Positions 1-11,860 of a DNA stretch of 64,000 nucleotides are shown here, piece after piece. This DNA comes from Bidens hawaiensis (Eukaryota > Streptophyta > Magnoliopsida > Asterales > Asteraceae), in the NCBI GenBank assembly GCA_021521415.1, contig JAIQDT010011141.1, positions 1-64,000 of the forward strand. Reading direction: 5' to 3'. Position numbers and translations under genes: made by a program. Each line of letters starts with the position of its first letter. The stretch's first letter is position 1. The notes under the pieces are model-generated. The model was not told where the DNA came from. It did not search any database and saw nothing but the letters and a program-made list of their open reading frames with translations.

Positions 1-474
1 AGGGGCTAGGGGTTCCCACCGGTCTGTATAAGCAAATTCATCCAAACAACAACAAATTAAACTAAAAAACGTAAGCAACAAAACATATAAAATTTGACGA
101 AATCGCATAGTATATGTGAGGATTTGGGGATGAGAACCTGTAGAAATCAATCAGCGAGGTTGATGATGAGGAAGGTCGAAAGAGGAAGATGAACTTAAAT
201 TGAAGGCAAATATGAGATTAATTGAAAATTGGGAGTCGATTGTAGTCCCCTAAAAACAATTTCAGATAGGACATCCTTCCACGGATTAGATTGCAAGAAC
301 GGTTTCAAAAGTTATATTGATTGAGTTATTATTGCAAGAACGGTTATGATTTGAGTTAATGAGCACTAAAGACAGTCGGCCGGCGACAATAAAGATAACG
401 GGGTCTTAAATTAACGGTGTCTCCTTTTGTTTGTGGTAAAAATTACCATATTGTACATTAATATGATTTATATG

Positions 475-475
<1 letters not shown>
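1..475. other. AT-rich flank without a recognisable gene
   Basis: No reading frame, RNA gene or retroelement landmark is visible here. The first 400 bases are less AT-rich than what follows and could be the edge of a neighbouring gene lying outside the window, but nothing codes convincingly. Confidence 0.4.

Positions 476-522
<47 letters not shown>
476..522. repeat. (AT)n microsatellite
   Basis: An almost perfect AT dinucleotide run. It marks the left edge of the first copy of a local direct duplication; a matching run precedes the second copy at about 1177. Confidence 0.9.
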
Positions 523-523
<1 letters not shown>

Positions 524-526
<3 letters not shown>

Positions 527-767
527 TCAAGACCCTTTTTAGGAACATGGCTCTTTTCTATTGGTTAACTTGACTATTTTTCATAAATAACTTGCAACCT
601 TAAAATTTCTTGCTATTAAAATAATTCTATATTAAATAAAAGAAAACCTCCTATTGAATGAACCCTTTTACTAAATTTTATAACCCATGACCCATCTAAT
701 CCGAATATTTCATAACCCGTTTGTTAGTTATATGAGATAATTGATAAAATTGATAATCTAACTATAC
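524..767 (+). repeat. Direct duplication, copy A
   Basis: This segment starts right after an AT microsatellite with TTAAATCAA and runs through a block containing CATAACCCGTTTGTTAGTT. The same series of words recurs at 1228-1434, also directly after an AT microsatellite. The copies differ by substitutions and small indels. No coding content is visible. It may be a short tandem duplication or two copies of a small AT-rich element. Confidence 0.75.
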
Positions 768-1171
768 TATTAAATCAATAGAGTTTTTGGACAAATGACG
801 TCTTCTTATTAATCCAATCCTATTGCTTCCAAATATAAAAAGCTCTTCTTTGATTTTTTTATATAATGAAATAATTCAAAAAGAAAATAAAATATCAAGC
901 CTTCTTAGATTTTATTCACATTTAAATAATTCTAAATTCATATTGAATGCCAACTTATATTATATAGCCATTAGACATATTTTAAATCATAGTCAATATA
1001 TTAACTATTTTTAAATCATAGTCAATGCATTAACTAATGTGAATCTTTAAAACGTCATTTATTATTTTTAATAGTTTTTATGACCAATCTAAATTATAAA
1101 TAATTAAATTAAATTATTTTTAACACATAACCAGTTTCTAACGCAATGACTCAGAATTAAATTTAGAATTC

Positions 1172-1176
<5 letters not shown>

Positions 1177-1229
<53 letters not shown>
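1177..1229. repeat. (AT)n microsatellite
   Basis: A long AT dinucleotide run directly in front of the second copy of the local duplication. Confidence 0.9.
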
Positions 1230-1234
<5 letters not shown>

Positions 1235-1434
1235 ATCAATAGGCACATGGCTCTTTCCTATTGCTTAACTTAACTATTTTTCATAAATAACTTGCAACCT
1301 TAAAATTTCTCACTATTAAAATAATTCTATATTGAATGCACCCTTTATTATATCTTATATCCCATGACCCATTTAATCCAAATATTTCATAACCCGTTTG
1401 TTAGTTATATGAGATAATTGATAAAATTGATAAT
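1228..1434 (+). repeat. Direct duplication, copy B
   Basis: Second copy of the 524-767 block, same orientation. It ends inside the shared stretch GAGATAATTGATAAAATTGATAA. It is slightly shorter because of internal deletions. Confidence 0.75.
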
Positions 1435-2148
1435 TCATATTCTTAGTGTATGATTTTGTAAAGTGTGATATTCGTCAATTTTTGAACTTGAAACCCGACC
1501 CGTTCCTATATTAAATAAAAAAAAACCCTCCTATTTAATGTTTTTAGACGGTTGTTTAGATAGTGAAACCGTTTTTCAAATTTTATAAACTTAATATTTT
1601 TTTTATGAAAGACTATTTAAACTTGTGTTTATGACGTAATAATATAATATAAGATTGTTAATAACGGTTTAAATCATTATTCTTTTCAAATTCTAATAAA
1701 TGGTTAAATAAACTAATAATTAGAAAATGTGCTTTTCAAATTTAATAATTTAAATAGGTTAAATTCAATAACTTTTGTATTCTGAAGCTTATTCGTAATA
1801 TTTGATGATTGTTATAGAGTAAGTGATTTATATCACTAAATGAAAATTCAAGTAAAGTTAAAACATAAGGAGGTTACGATTTATAGATAATTAAAGAAAG
1901 TTAAATTGTAGGGATAATTATAATAATTGTTCCATTCATTTAAATTTAAATTGGAATGAACTAAACTGCCGGTTTACCATAAAAAGTTTTGACTATCTTA
2001 TGAAACTGCTAAATAATTGTCATTATTAGCCTTAAAATATATGTTTTCTTTAGATCATTTTAAATACCGACTTATCCTCTTTTTCAAGCACACACCCAAT
2101 TGACAGATGCTCCCCTTCACCCAATTGTTTTCTATTTTGTATTTAGCT

Positions 2149-2166
2149 CCCCCCCCCCCCCCCCCC
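2149..2166 (+). repeat. Poly-C homopolymer
   Basis: Eighteen consecutive C residues in otherwise AT-rich DNA. The exact length is likely to vary and to be unreliable in sequencing. Confidence 0.9.
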
Positions 2167-2636
2167 GCGTCGTTATTCAAATCATGTATCAGTCAAGGTA
2201 TTTAAACTATCCATTTACTTGTCTCTTTATTATGAATTAAAACCCTAAGATTATTTTTTCCCAATAGTATGGAACAAAAAAAAAAATAAAATTTTGGTCA
2301 CTCAGTTTGGGATCAGTTATGGGGTTTTAAATAAGGATGACAACTTGTTTCTTTTATATTGTATTAGTATTATTTTCAAATTGTGGACCACTTTTCTTAT
2401 TTATTAACTATTTATAAAATGTATTATTTATAGTATAATAAGATTTGGTTTTACTAATAGTTATAGTAACAATATAAATTAATCATTCCCTCAAAATTAT
2501 GATTAATTAGAAACTGATTTTACTTAATATTTGTAAATTTATCTGTTCATATTAATACAAATTTTTATATATCTTTAAATAAATAAACTTATATGTTTAC
2601 CTGACAATTTTATTAATTTCTACCCATGTAGTACAC

Positions 2637-2640
<4 letters not shown>

Positions 2641-2670
<30 letters not shown>
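2641..2670 (+). repeat. (TAA)n microsatellite
   Basis: Ten consecutive TAA units, followed by CAACAAC. Confidence 0.9.
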
Positions 2671-2673
<3 letters not shown>

Positions 2674-2974
2674 CAACTTATCATTTGTCAGTAACTTATC
2701 ATTAATGAGTATTAGTTACAAAATAAAATATTTTATATTAACTAGCATATCCTTGCATTTAAATAATCAGAAATTAAAAACGAAATCATGTGATTGGTTA
2801 TAATCTCTTTTCGCACTTCTCGTACTAAGAAACACTTATGAAATAAACCAAATCCTATATATATATATATATATATATACCAAAAACTTTTTTTAACTTT
2901 AAAAAAAAAATATTTTGTGAATTTTTTTCTTTGCTCCTTCTAATATGATGATATTGGTCCTAAAAAAAACGATC

Positions 2975-3305
2975 GATGAAGTGCATATGTGCACTAATGT
3001 ATATTGCATATATATAACAGTGTTTTATTGCATATAATACGACACAATTACATTACACAATACACACTATCGAATATACGCAAATACAACACTAATAATT
3101 GTAGGCAATACACACTATCGCATATACGTAATACAACACTAATGCACATATGCACTATATCGAATTTTTTTAATTTTGTATATAATATAACACTATTGCA
3201 TGCATACAATACAAACAATTGCATGTATGTTATTCAACACTATTGCACATATCAAAATACACACTAATGCACATATGCAATAAAAAAAAAGTCGATGTAT
3301 TGCAT
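2975..3305. repeat. Degenerate palindrome-rich minisatellite
   Basis: The stretch is built from recurring words such as CAATACACACTATCGCATAT, CAACACTAATGCACATATGC and TTGCATATA. The short palindromes TGCATATGTGCA, TGCACATATGCA and GCATATATGC recur through it. The units are irregular, so this is a degenerate satellite-like patch, not a clean tandem array. An 87-codon open frame across it is an artefact of the repeats. Confidence 0.6.
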
Positions 3306-4817
3306 ATATGCACCACAACGAGTTTTTTTAGTATTTATTTATTTATTTTTATATTTTTTTCTAGTAAAGAATAACAACAAATAAGAAGGCTGAAAAAAAT
3401 TTTAAAAATATATTTTTTAATTAAATTAAAAATATTTCTTTATTAATTATTATTTAAAAATGAGTTCTATCTTGATCCTCTCCCTATATATATATATATA
3501 CACATACATATATATACAAGGAATGCTAAATAATTGTACACAAATCAATATCATAACTTAAACCTTAGCATATTTAGTATTTATTGCTTTAAGTTTTTGA
3601 ATGGCGGGAGTATTGATACGATCCTATCCATGACCGACCCTACATGGGATCAATATTTGGACTAGTTTTGTTTATTTTACGTTTGATTGTTTAGTTTAGT
3701 TGTCACATGTTTAATTTAGTTGTTTGTCTTGCATGTTAGGAAGTTAGGAAGTAGTGGTGTTGCATGCATGTCCTTAAAATAAGCTATTGGAGTAGTAGAG
3801 TAGTTTTGCATTCAAGTTCCGCATATTTAATTGTGTAAGTCCCTTTTGAAAAGTTAATGAATGAAAAATATAGAAAATTGGTAGCAATGCCTTGTTTAAT
3901 TCTTTAAATTCTTGGAAGTGTTTGCCTACTACAAAAGGCTAAATGGGAGATTGACCATCTCGAATCGCTCCTTATCAGATGGCTAGGTGTCCTTGAAGAG
4001 AGTTTAGTCTTGCTCTGCGTTTCACGATCTCACCATAATCTCATACAAGTTATCATTGCTAGTTCGAGAGGATTTGACACCGACGTGATATTTCTCTCTA
4101 ATTAATTCCATACATCTTTATCAGTTGAAAGTAGTTATTCAAGCATCTTTATCGATTTGATTTTGTTTTACATAATCAACTTTATTTGGCCAGAACCACT
4201 TGGTTAAAAATTGATTATATGTTAAACTAGTTAAAAATTAATAGTCTCTTATTAGTACTTTCCATTTCAAATAAAAATATAAGGTCCGGACCCAAGAAAA
4301 TTTGAAGAATAGATTTTTACTTTGTTTTGGGCTCTCAAAATGGTTGAGTCGCAATCTTGGATATTTTTTTTGGCCTGACTAGGAAACCCAAAACAAATCG
4401 TGTCCAAAACCGAATAAAATCCGAAAACCAAAAACCATAAACCAAAAAAAATCAAAACCGAATTATTTTGAAAACTAAGAAAACCGCAAATTTGGTTTTC
4501 TGTTTAGTTTTTGCCCAAAACCGCGCCGCGCACACCCTAGGTAACTTATGGCTCTTGACTTATTTTATGTGTTAAGTCTATGCCGTGGAAAAAGTTGTGA
4601 TGTGAAATGCAGACGACTCTACAAAAGAAGATTGAATGGCTCTCAGCCTCTAACTTATCTCTTTTATCTTCATTATTGCATATTGAAGACCACATTTAAA
4701 GTTTCTATCTGCCCCCCACTCTTGGACTCTATGTGATATACAAAAGTATCCTCGTGGATATAAGTTTCACAAGCACATAAATTAATAAGATCAAACATCA
4801 AACAAACCAAAACAAAA
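3306..4817. other. Non-coding DNA, possible old LTR remnant, upstream of UGT copy 1
   Basis: No gene is visible. About 3600-4140 has the texture of an old LTR and leader (T-rich stretches, then a GC-richer end with the words CTAGTTCGAGAGGATTTG), but I found no partner copy, terminal repeat or primer-binding site. The last 150 bases before 4818 should hold the promoter and leader of UGT copy 1. Confidence 0.35.
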
Positions 4818-6261
4818 ATGGCAAATACCGTTGCAAGCTCGTATTCATCCCTGCTCCTGGCCTTGGTCATATCATGTCAACCATCGAGATCGCAAAGTTA
4901 TTAGTGAATCGAGACCAACGTCTCTCCATAACCGTCCTCGTCATCAAGTCTCCTGGCCCAAGTTCTAGCTCTAGCACCGCCTACATCGGATCAATATTAG
5001 CGGAAACCAGTACGGATCGAATATCCTTTATTGAACTCCCTCAAGAAGAAATCTCACCGAGTAACTCAAAAGATCCCCTGACTTCCTTCAATGAATTCAT
5101 CAAGAGTCACTGCAAATTTGTTAGAAACATCGTGGCTGACATGATAAGTCAATCGGGTTCAGGTCGAGTCGCAGGGTTTGTGGTCGACATGTTTTGCACT
5201 TGCATGATAGATGTGGCTAATGAGTTTGACGTTCCAACATACGTGTTCTTCACCTCTAATGCTGCTTTTCTTGGGTTTCAGTTACATATTCAAACACTAT
5301 GTGATGAACAGAACCAAGATGTTATCAAGTTGAGCCACTTGGACACCGAGATACCAGTTCCAACGTTTGTTAAACCGGTGCCAACAAAGGTCTTTCCAGC
5401 CGTGGTTCAGACTAGAGAAACTCTGGACTTTGTTATGTCAACAGCCCGAAGACTGAGAGAGGTCAAAGCAATAATTGTAAATTCGTTCTTGGAATTGGAA
5501 ACACACGCAATCGAGTCGTTATTATCTGACTCCACCGTCCCGCCGGTGTATCCAGTGGGACCCATACTCAACCTAGAAGGTGGTTCCGGTGCCAAAAAAA
5601 CCATTAGAGGATGATATCATCACGTGGTTGGATAATCAACCGCCTTCCTCGTTTGTGTTCTTGTGTTTTGGGAGTATGGGCAGTACTTTTGAGGAAGTTC
5701 AAGTGAAGGAGATAGCACGTGGTTTAGAGCAGAGCGGTCACCGTTTCCTATGGTCCCTATAAAAAGTCTAAAGTCATCGGAGACTATGAGGATCGTGGAG
5801 TGGTCTTGCCGGAAGGGTTTCTAGAGCGAACTGTTGGGATTGGAAAAGTCATTGGGTGGGCCCCACAGGTGGCAGTGCTAGGTCACCGTGCAGTCAGAGG
5901 GTTCGTGTCCCACTGTGGGTGGAACTCGTTGTTGGAGAGTTTATGGTTCGGTGTACCAGTGGCTACTTGGCCTTTGTATGCCGAGCAGCAGCTCAATGCG
6001 TTTGAAATGGTGGTGGAGTTGGAATCAGCGGTGGAGATCAAACTAGATTATAAAAGGGATTTGTTTAACCCAGCAGTGGAAACGATTACAGTCACGGCAG
6101 AGGAGATAGAAAGAGGGATAAGGCGGGTGATGGAGGATGATACGGTTAGAATGAAAGTGAAAAAGATTAGTGAGAATAGCATATCGACGGTGATGGAGGG
6201 TGGTTCATCGTATTCCAATATTGGTTCTCTCATTCAAGATGTTATAGCACATGTCTCTTAA
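4818..6261 (+). pseudogene. UGT copy 1: UDP-glycosyltransferase pseudogene (UGT71E-like)
   Basis: Family-1 plant UGTs transfer a sugar from a UDP-sugar to small hydroxylated metabolites in the cytosol. The start is set at ATG 4818, followed by a leader matching the start of copy 2 at 8055, but one base is missing near 4836 (GCAAGCTC against GCGGAGCTC). A second frame change falls in the A7 run at about 5594-5600. A net loss of about 20 bp at about 5760 relative to copy 2 causes a third. The three frame blocks are 4874-5614, 5580-5762 and 5800-6261. The PSPG sugar-donor box lies in the last block, beginning WAPQ at about 5860, with HCGWNS and a terminal WPLYAEQQ intact. Overall length and motifs fit UGT71; the 71E assignment is from memory of family sequences. 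The substrate is unknown. The protein cannot be made as it stands. Confidence 0.9.
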
Positions 6262-7290
6262 TATCAAGTTTTTCTTGTTAATGTTTTAACATGTGATGTT
6301 GGTAACACCAGAAAATAATAAACATATATATGTTAGATTTTGATCCTTTACTATTTAATAGCGTTGAATAAAAGTTGTTAACTTAACATAAGTTGGTGGC
6401 GTAGGCCTTGGTGAGCAGGATCGTGACTAAGTGGCGATTAGACCGGAAGTACCTAGCATGTGATAGTAGCTTTGTGTTTTTGTTCAGTAGTGTTGATCAA
6501 GCCATAAATCGCAAGAGACAATAGCTTTTTAATTTTGTTCTCTTACAACTTTAAAGATGATTTTATAAAATTCTGAATATACTATTGCGATGTGCTCATA
6601 GTTATCTACATTTCGGTCTAGATTTCGTTTAATACGGAGTTGCGCGTAATAATATTTAAGTCATCGAAGCAAAAAATAAACGTTGTCGAGATCGCTTCAA
6701 AATTTTTATTTTTATGGTAATTTTTTTCCTTTTACAACCTTTAAAATTTAAAATATGATGATTTAAAAATTTTCTATTTTGTCATTGCAGCATTTTTATT
6801 TTAAACAACGTTTTAACATGAATATTTTGTTGTTTACGTGCTCGACATTATTTTATTCCTAGGTTCCCTCGCCACAATGAACGAGATAGGTTTACGCTAG
6901 CGTTTTGGTTTTATGTTATAAAGTTTTTCAAGTCCCGATCTATAAACAAATATTAACTACACAACTAACTCTTGTTTATATTAATTAGAAAGTATAACTC
7001 AAAACTGATTCAAACTCTCGAACCCTGACTCGGTTTTTCTCTTAATGAACCCTAACTTGGTTGCATCTAATCATCTTGTTGACAAACCCTAACTCGATTG
7101 CCCCTATTTTATATTGTTAACTCTAAATTAACTAATACCTAATAACCCTACTTGGTCATTAAGCAACCATTTAATAGCTCCTTTTAATTCTTGGTTGGGC
7201 ATATTCATGGGCCGAACAACAATTGAGCCAACAATCAACCCCCCTGGTTTGTTGTACCCGACTGACCCCCTAATTTCCTACTTAAAATAG
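6262..7290 (+). repeat. 3' flank of UGT copy 1, duplicated at 49383-50410
   Basis: Starting at the UGT stop codon, this flank matches the flank of copy 2 almost base for base through landmarks such as TGATGTTGGTAACACCA, TTGGTGGCGTAGGC and CCCTAATTTCCTACT. It includes the likely polyadenylation region (AATAATAAA near 6317). Shared flank proves a segmental duplication of the gene plus about 1 kb downstream. No other gene is seen in it. Confidence 0.9.
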
Positions 7291-7734
7291 GCTAGTCTTC
7301 AACTTCACGCATGCCATCATTCTCTTGATTCACCTAAGGCTTTTCTTGATCTCTTGCAACGATCTTTAGCTCCATATGGCTTAAAGAATCACTTGCTTCG
7401 TTTGATCAATACCAGTGTAAGTATGTTAACTACAGGACCGAATATTTGGATTATTGATTTTCTTAAACATATTTTATAATTATATTAGTAATTCTTTTAA
7501 CCTCATTTTTCATGTGTCCAACAATATTACGATATTGTCATGTGATTTCAGTATGGTCCTTGTTCTTTAATAACTTGTCTTTTTTGTTGGCCTTGGTTCC
7601 TTAATATATGTCTTTTTTGCTGAACGATGATGACATCTGAGGCTGCAATACATGGCTTTGCTATCCAAAATAGGATTGCAATGCAGCTTGTTGTCTGTTT
7701 GCCCGCGACTCTGCTGTAATAATTTTGAGTTTAA
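7291..7734. other. Spacer upstream of UGT copy 2, no gene seen
   Basis: Ordinary low-complexity plant intergenic sequence between the shared flank and the MITE. No reading frame or repeat partner is recognised. Confidence 0.4.
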
Positions 7735-7737
7735 TAA

Positions 7738-7916
7738 GGGGGTGTTTGGGATTGCTTATTTTCACCAACGTATAACTTATTAACTTATTGAAAAAAATAA
7801 GGTGTTTTAGATTGCTTTTGATGTGAGAGGGAAAAGTTAATAAGATACACTTTTATAACTTATTAATTTACTGAAAAGTTATAAGGAGGTAAAATAAGGA
7901 ATCCCAAAACACCCCC
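7738..7916. mobile_element. Tourist-like MITE (PIF/Harbinger type)
   Basis: A 179-bp non-autonomous DNA element. It begins GGGGGTGTTTGGGATT and ends with the inverted counterpart AATCCCAAAACACCCCC (one base of indel between the arms). The insert is flanked by TAA at 7735-7737 and 7917-7919, the 3-bp duplication typical of PIF/Harbinger transposition. The interior is AT-rich and non-coding. It sits about 70 bp upstream of the TATA box of UGT copy 2 and could have affected that promoter before the gene was broken. Confidence 0.88.
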
Positions 7917-7979
7917 TAAGAAATACAATTATCTGAAAAAAAATTCTACAGTTTGCTAGCAATAGCGTCACCCAGAAGG

Positions 7980-8054
7980 CATGGATATATAAACACTCAC
8001 AAGACACTTATAATAAACAAATCAAATATCATAAATTAAAGCTAACCAAAGAAA
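7980..8054 (+). promoter_or_regulatory. Core promoter and leader of UGT copy 2
   Basis: A TATATAAA box lies at 7986-7993, followed by an A-rich leader to the ATG at 8055 in a plausible plant start context (GAAAATGG). The leader resembles that of copy 1. The gene behind it is destroyed, so any transcript would run into retroelement DNA. Confidence 0.6.
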
Positions 8055-8100
8055 ATGGTGAATACATTTGCGGAGCTCGTATTCATCCCTTCCCCTGGTT
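8055..8100 (+). pseudogene. UGT copy 2, 5' fragment
   Basis: The ATG and the first 15 codons of a UGT71-like protein, including the ELVFIPSPG start typical of the family. At about 8100 the frame runs straight into LTR sequence. This is the cut-off 5' end of the gene whose later parts lie at 45296 and 48926. Here the frame at the fourth-to-eighth codon is intact, which shows that copy 1 lost a base. Confidence 0.8.
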
Positions 8101-10733
8101 TAACATCCTAAAAATTTTGATTAACTTTTATGAGTTTTCAAAAGTTGAAGGACCAAAATGTTACCAAAATAATTAGGAACCAACACCCCAAATATGTCAA
8201 ACAAGAATCAGCAAGAAAAATGAGAAAAACCAAATCTGCTAGTCCATCGCGCATCGCACCAGACCAAGCTCAAGCCCATCACGATGTGCAACCGGATTGA
8301 GAAATATCTAAATCTTGGGCGGTGTTTCACTACTCGACGGCTCCACCAATTCGGTCATCGCGATATGCGATGATCACGTTAAGTAATCAGAGACACGTGT
8401 CGAACCACCTGTCGACACATGGCGAGTCATCGAGCCATGTAGTGAATGACTCGGCGGCGCGTTGCATGCGGTGAAGTCATGGGCGGCATCGTGTATTACG
8501 ACGGCCTGCCCACGGACCCATCACGATACGCAACGGAACCCAAAACTCGCCTGTAAAGGGGTGTGGGGAGGGGGCATGACACTGATTTCATTTGCATCTC
8601 ATAACACCTTCATGCACACACACACAATAAACCTCGGTAAGTGTGCCAAGGAGTCCCAAGCGCCGAAGTTCTGGCGATTTGATCCCCGATACATGAAGTA
8701 GAGTAGAAGTGCTTCTCGATCAACCTTAGGGATTAAACTCCAAGTATCCATATATAGGGGTTCGCTTAAGTTATTCTATTATATGGCTTAAACCCTAGTC
8801 GGGGGTATAGCATAAACCTTGAATGATTTAAAGTATAACATTGTTTTTATATACAACGGTGATAATATGCTAAATATATATAAATCCCATGTACATTTTA
8901 CATAATATTTTATTAATTTTTGTTTGGTTTTTATTAGAATTTTTATATTACAAACATATTTGAATAATGTAGGTTTTGGAGGTTGATCTTGGTTAAAAAG
9001 AGCGAAAAACGAGCTAAAACAATCCAAACCGGAGAACCGGAGCATCAGAATTGAACTGGACCAGATTGGTCAGCCTACACTCCCTAGCCTGCAGCGCCGC
9101 TCGACCAGGAGGGCAAAATGCCGTCGCGTGGCGCCCTGGGCACCCATTTTCACGAATTTTCTTGCTTTTTTACCTGTTTTGGGCCTAGAATGCCTATATA
9201 AACACCCCTAAACTTAATCCCAAGCATACCCTGTGAACCAGAGCCGAATCTGGAGTTTCGTGAAGCTTAGGATTGAATATTTTGACGGGTTTGAAGGCTA
9301 GAAATCAGCCAGTGAAGTGCTCCTTGATAAAGAATGAAGACTACGGGTTTTATCACCTATTTTCTTCCGTTTACATTCTTTTTCACCATGATTTCTTTTA
9401 TCATTATTTTGTTTGATTTTATAATGCTAGGCTAAGCATTATAGACTGCCTAGGCACGCGATGAACCTTTGTTGATGTTTGATTTTGACTTGGGATTTAT
9501 TTATCGTTATGGTTTTATGAACTAGTAATAGGTTTAATTATATTAAATTGATGCATATGGATACTTAGGGTTGTTTATTGAGTTTTATTATTCCATAGTT
9601 GTCTGATTATCGTTTGTCATTATGATAGGATGCTATTAGGTTATCTACTATGTGCTTTTGATTATTTTATGATTGATTTTGAATAAGATCATAGGAATAA
9701 TATTATTTAATTAAATAAACCTAAGTATGCTGCTAACCTAAATAGCTGTAAGGTGCTAGGTTATTGGTAGGTCTTTGTTGATCAGGATTGCTAGATTTAG
9801 TTCTTTGTAAGGAGTCTGTTTAGTTTTGATTGATTAACTTTGTCTATCGAGTCAATTGAATATATTATATTGCATTTGATTTTCGCACTGTAAGGTAGGA
9901 TTTCGTATAAAGGAACTAGTCCATAATTATTTAGGTGACCGTATGGAAACTTGATCTTAAAACTGGTGTGCGTTAAAACTTATTAGAAACCCATAGGTGT
10001 CTTCTTGAGAAGGGTCAGGAGTCATCTTCGGGTTTTCTTTTAAGCGTCTATTTTACGATTCCAGTTCCATAACTAGATATTTTCCCGGTTAATTGACAAC
10101 TAAAACTTAGGGGATTCTAGCCTAGGTAGTTTTACATTGTCATCTGATTTAATCAACAAACTTCCGTTTCGTTTAATTTACTTATTTTCTTAAATTAGTT
10201 TTTAATAATAGTTTAAATTAGTATTTTACTTAACCCCCCCTCCCCACCTTAAAGAAATATAAATAAATAATTCGTGTCTGTAGTTGAGTCTAATTAGCTA
10301 ATAAACGTAATTTACAGAGTCTCATGGGTTCGATATCCAGACTTACTTAGCTATACTAGAGTCGATTGGTTCAATTGCTGATTAGTAGTTTGGTCGAGTT
10401 TTAAAGAGTCTAGAGTATTATGTAGTGTCTAGATTAGCGTAATTTAGTTAATAATTATTAGACTACTTTTAGCACATCAAACGGTTACATGGTTACATTC
10501 TGGAGCTAGGGTCTAACCCATCTAATTTAGTTAATAATTGGAACCCTAGACTACTTTTAGCACATCAAACGGTTTCCCTTTATTAGACCTAGAGCTACTC
10601 ACGAGCGGCTTGGCTTGTTTACATCCCTTTATTAACGTCTTTGTAAAACACACACCTTTCTTTTAAACAAGACACAATTATATGCAATTATATATCAGGG
10701 TCATGGTCCAGAGAAAGTCTAGACCTTATTTTC
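8101..10733 (+). mobile_element. LTR-retrotransposon debris in UGT copy 2
   Basis: It starts with TAACATCCTAAAAATTTTG, close to the start of the 2.9-kb solo LTR at 46057, so it is probably the 5' part of a Gypsy LTR. A GC-rich block at 8240-8530 repeats the palindromic word CATCGCG/CGCGATG. From about 8780 the texture changes to an Athila/Tat-like LTR with a TATA box (TATATAAA, 9195-9202). The end carries a local duplication of ACTTTTAGCACATCAAACGG (about 10465 and 10553). There is no coding region, and the boundary between the pieces is not sharp. Confidence 0.55.
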
Positions 10734-11731
10734 TGTAACACCCTAACTTTAAGTGGAATACGCCCGTATGCAACGTACATATCACTCATAAGCTAGTAAC
10801 GCTATTAAAGTGGTAATAATTATATTTACTTCATTTCATAGTGTCACATTCATCATTTTTGATTTGTATTTGTATTCGTTAAACCGACCCATTAGGTCTT
10901 TTTGATGTATTATTAATTATCATTAATAAATATTCATAGCGTTTGATATCCAATGGTTGTACGTCATGACTTTCGATTTATTCCAAGTTTTACCGTTAAT
11001 CGAGCATTACGGGTTAAATGCGTAAATATCCTAAAGTCTTAATTATGAATCATGAAAGTATAAATAAAATCTATCTTAAAGTTCAAGGGCCTATATGTAA
11101 ACTTAAAATAAAAATCAGTTTTAAGAACTTATGAAACTTTTGGGGGACTAAACTATAAATTTAATTTAAAATATATCAAAATATAAAAATCTATCCCAAA
11201 CGCCCACCCAACCCTGTTTTCCCGTCAACATAATCCGGCGAAGCTGGCGGCGGCTTCGGCGACCCTCTTTCAAGCCATATTACACGCGATTTTGCCCATT
11301 TAACTTCAATAACGAATTTGGTCGTTGATTTTAAACTGTAATCAACTAATTAATTTCGTATTAACATTGCAAAACCGTGATTAATGTCCGTAATGACCGC
11401 CAGAAATTGAGTAATCAAATTATCACAATTAACGTCGATACGCTCCACCAACTAGTATAATCTCGATCTAAAATCGTTCACAAACTCCTTTCACTCTAAA
11501 ATACACTAAATCAATTCGTATATTAACTTTGAAGTTCGTTCGGCGAGGTCTCTTTCTCCCTCAAAACAACACGATAACGGGTAATTAATAAAGCATTTGA
11601 TTAGTTTGATTCAATAAACGAAACCCCTAACCTAGTTTAATCGAACATGGGACAGATTCTTCCATTGGAAAGCTAGGGTTCCAATTGAAGAAGATGACTC
11701 AATATTTATCATACCTTAAATTGAACTGCTT

Positions 11732-11798
11732 CTTGGTTCACCTGGTTACATTCTAATTATGGCATACATGAGACCCGGGTTCGAAACCCAGGTCAACC
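11732..11798 (+). other. tRNA-like module 1 in the Tekay LTR
   Basis: It contains an A-box-like TGGTTCACCTGGTTAC and, about 30 bases on, a perfect B-box core GGTTCGAAACC inside a GC-rich stem (GACCCGGGTTCGAAACCCAG). The match in the 3' LTR (about 42160-42228) keeps the module. It does not fold as a full tRNA to my eye, so I call it a tRNA-like/Pol III-promoter-like module, not a tRNA gene. Confidence 0.5.
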
Positions 11799-11860
11799 TT
11801 CTATATTTTTGTTAAGTGTTTTGTTATTATTAATTAAAAAAATCATTAAAAACTAATAGT

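Larger units (their letters stand above)
1435..2974. other. AT-rich intergenic DNA with simple repeats
   Basis: No gene is visible. It contains an 18-base poly-C run at 2149-2166, a (TAA)n run at 2641-2670 and a (TA)n run near 2858-2879. Reading frames here are short and have no recognisable protein content. Confidence 0.6.

Noticed and set aside
3600..4140. A defined solo LTR upstream of UGT copy 1
   Set aside because: The texture is LTR-like, but there is no partner copy, no TG...CA pair with a duplication and no primer site. Kept only as a low-confidence remark.
8462..8701. 79-codon ORF in the debris near UGT copy 2
   Set aside because: Lies in a GC-rich LTR block. No domain, no start context and no relative in the window.
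11732..11798. Functional tRNA gene
   Set aside because: B-box and an A-box-like word are present, but I cannot form the acceptor and anticodon arms. Reported as tRNA-like only.
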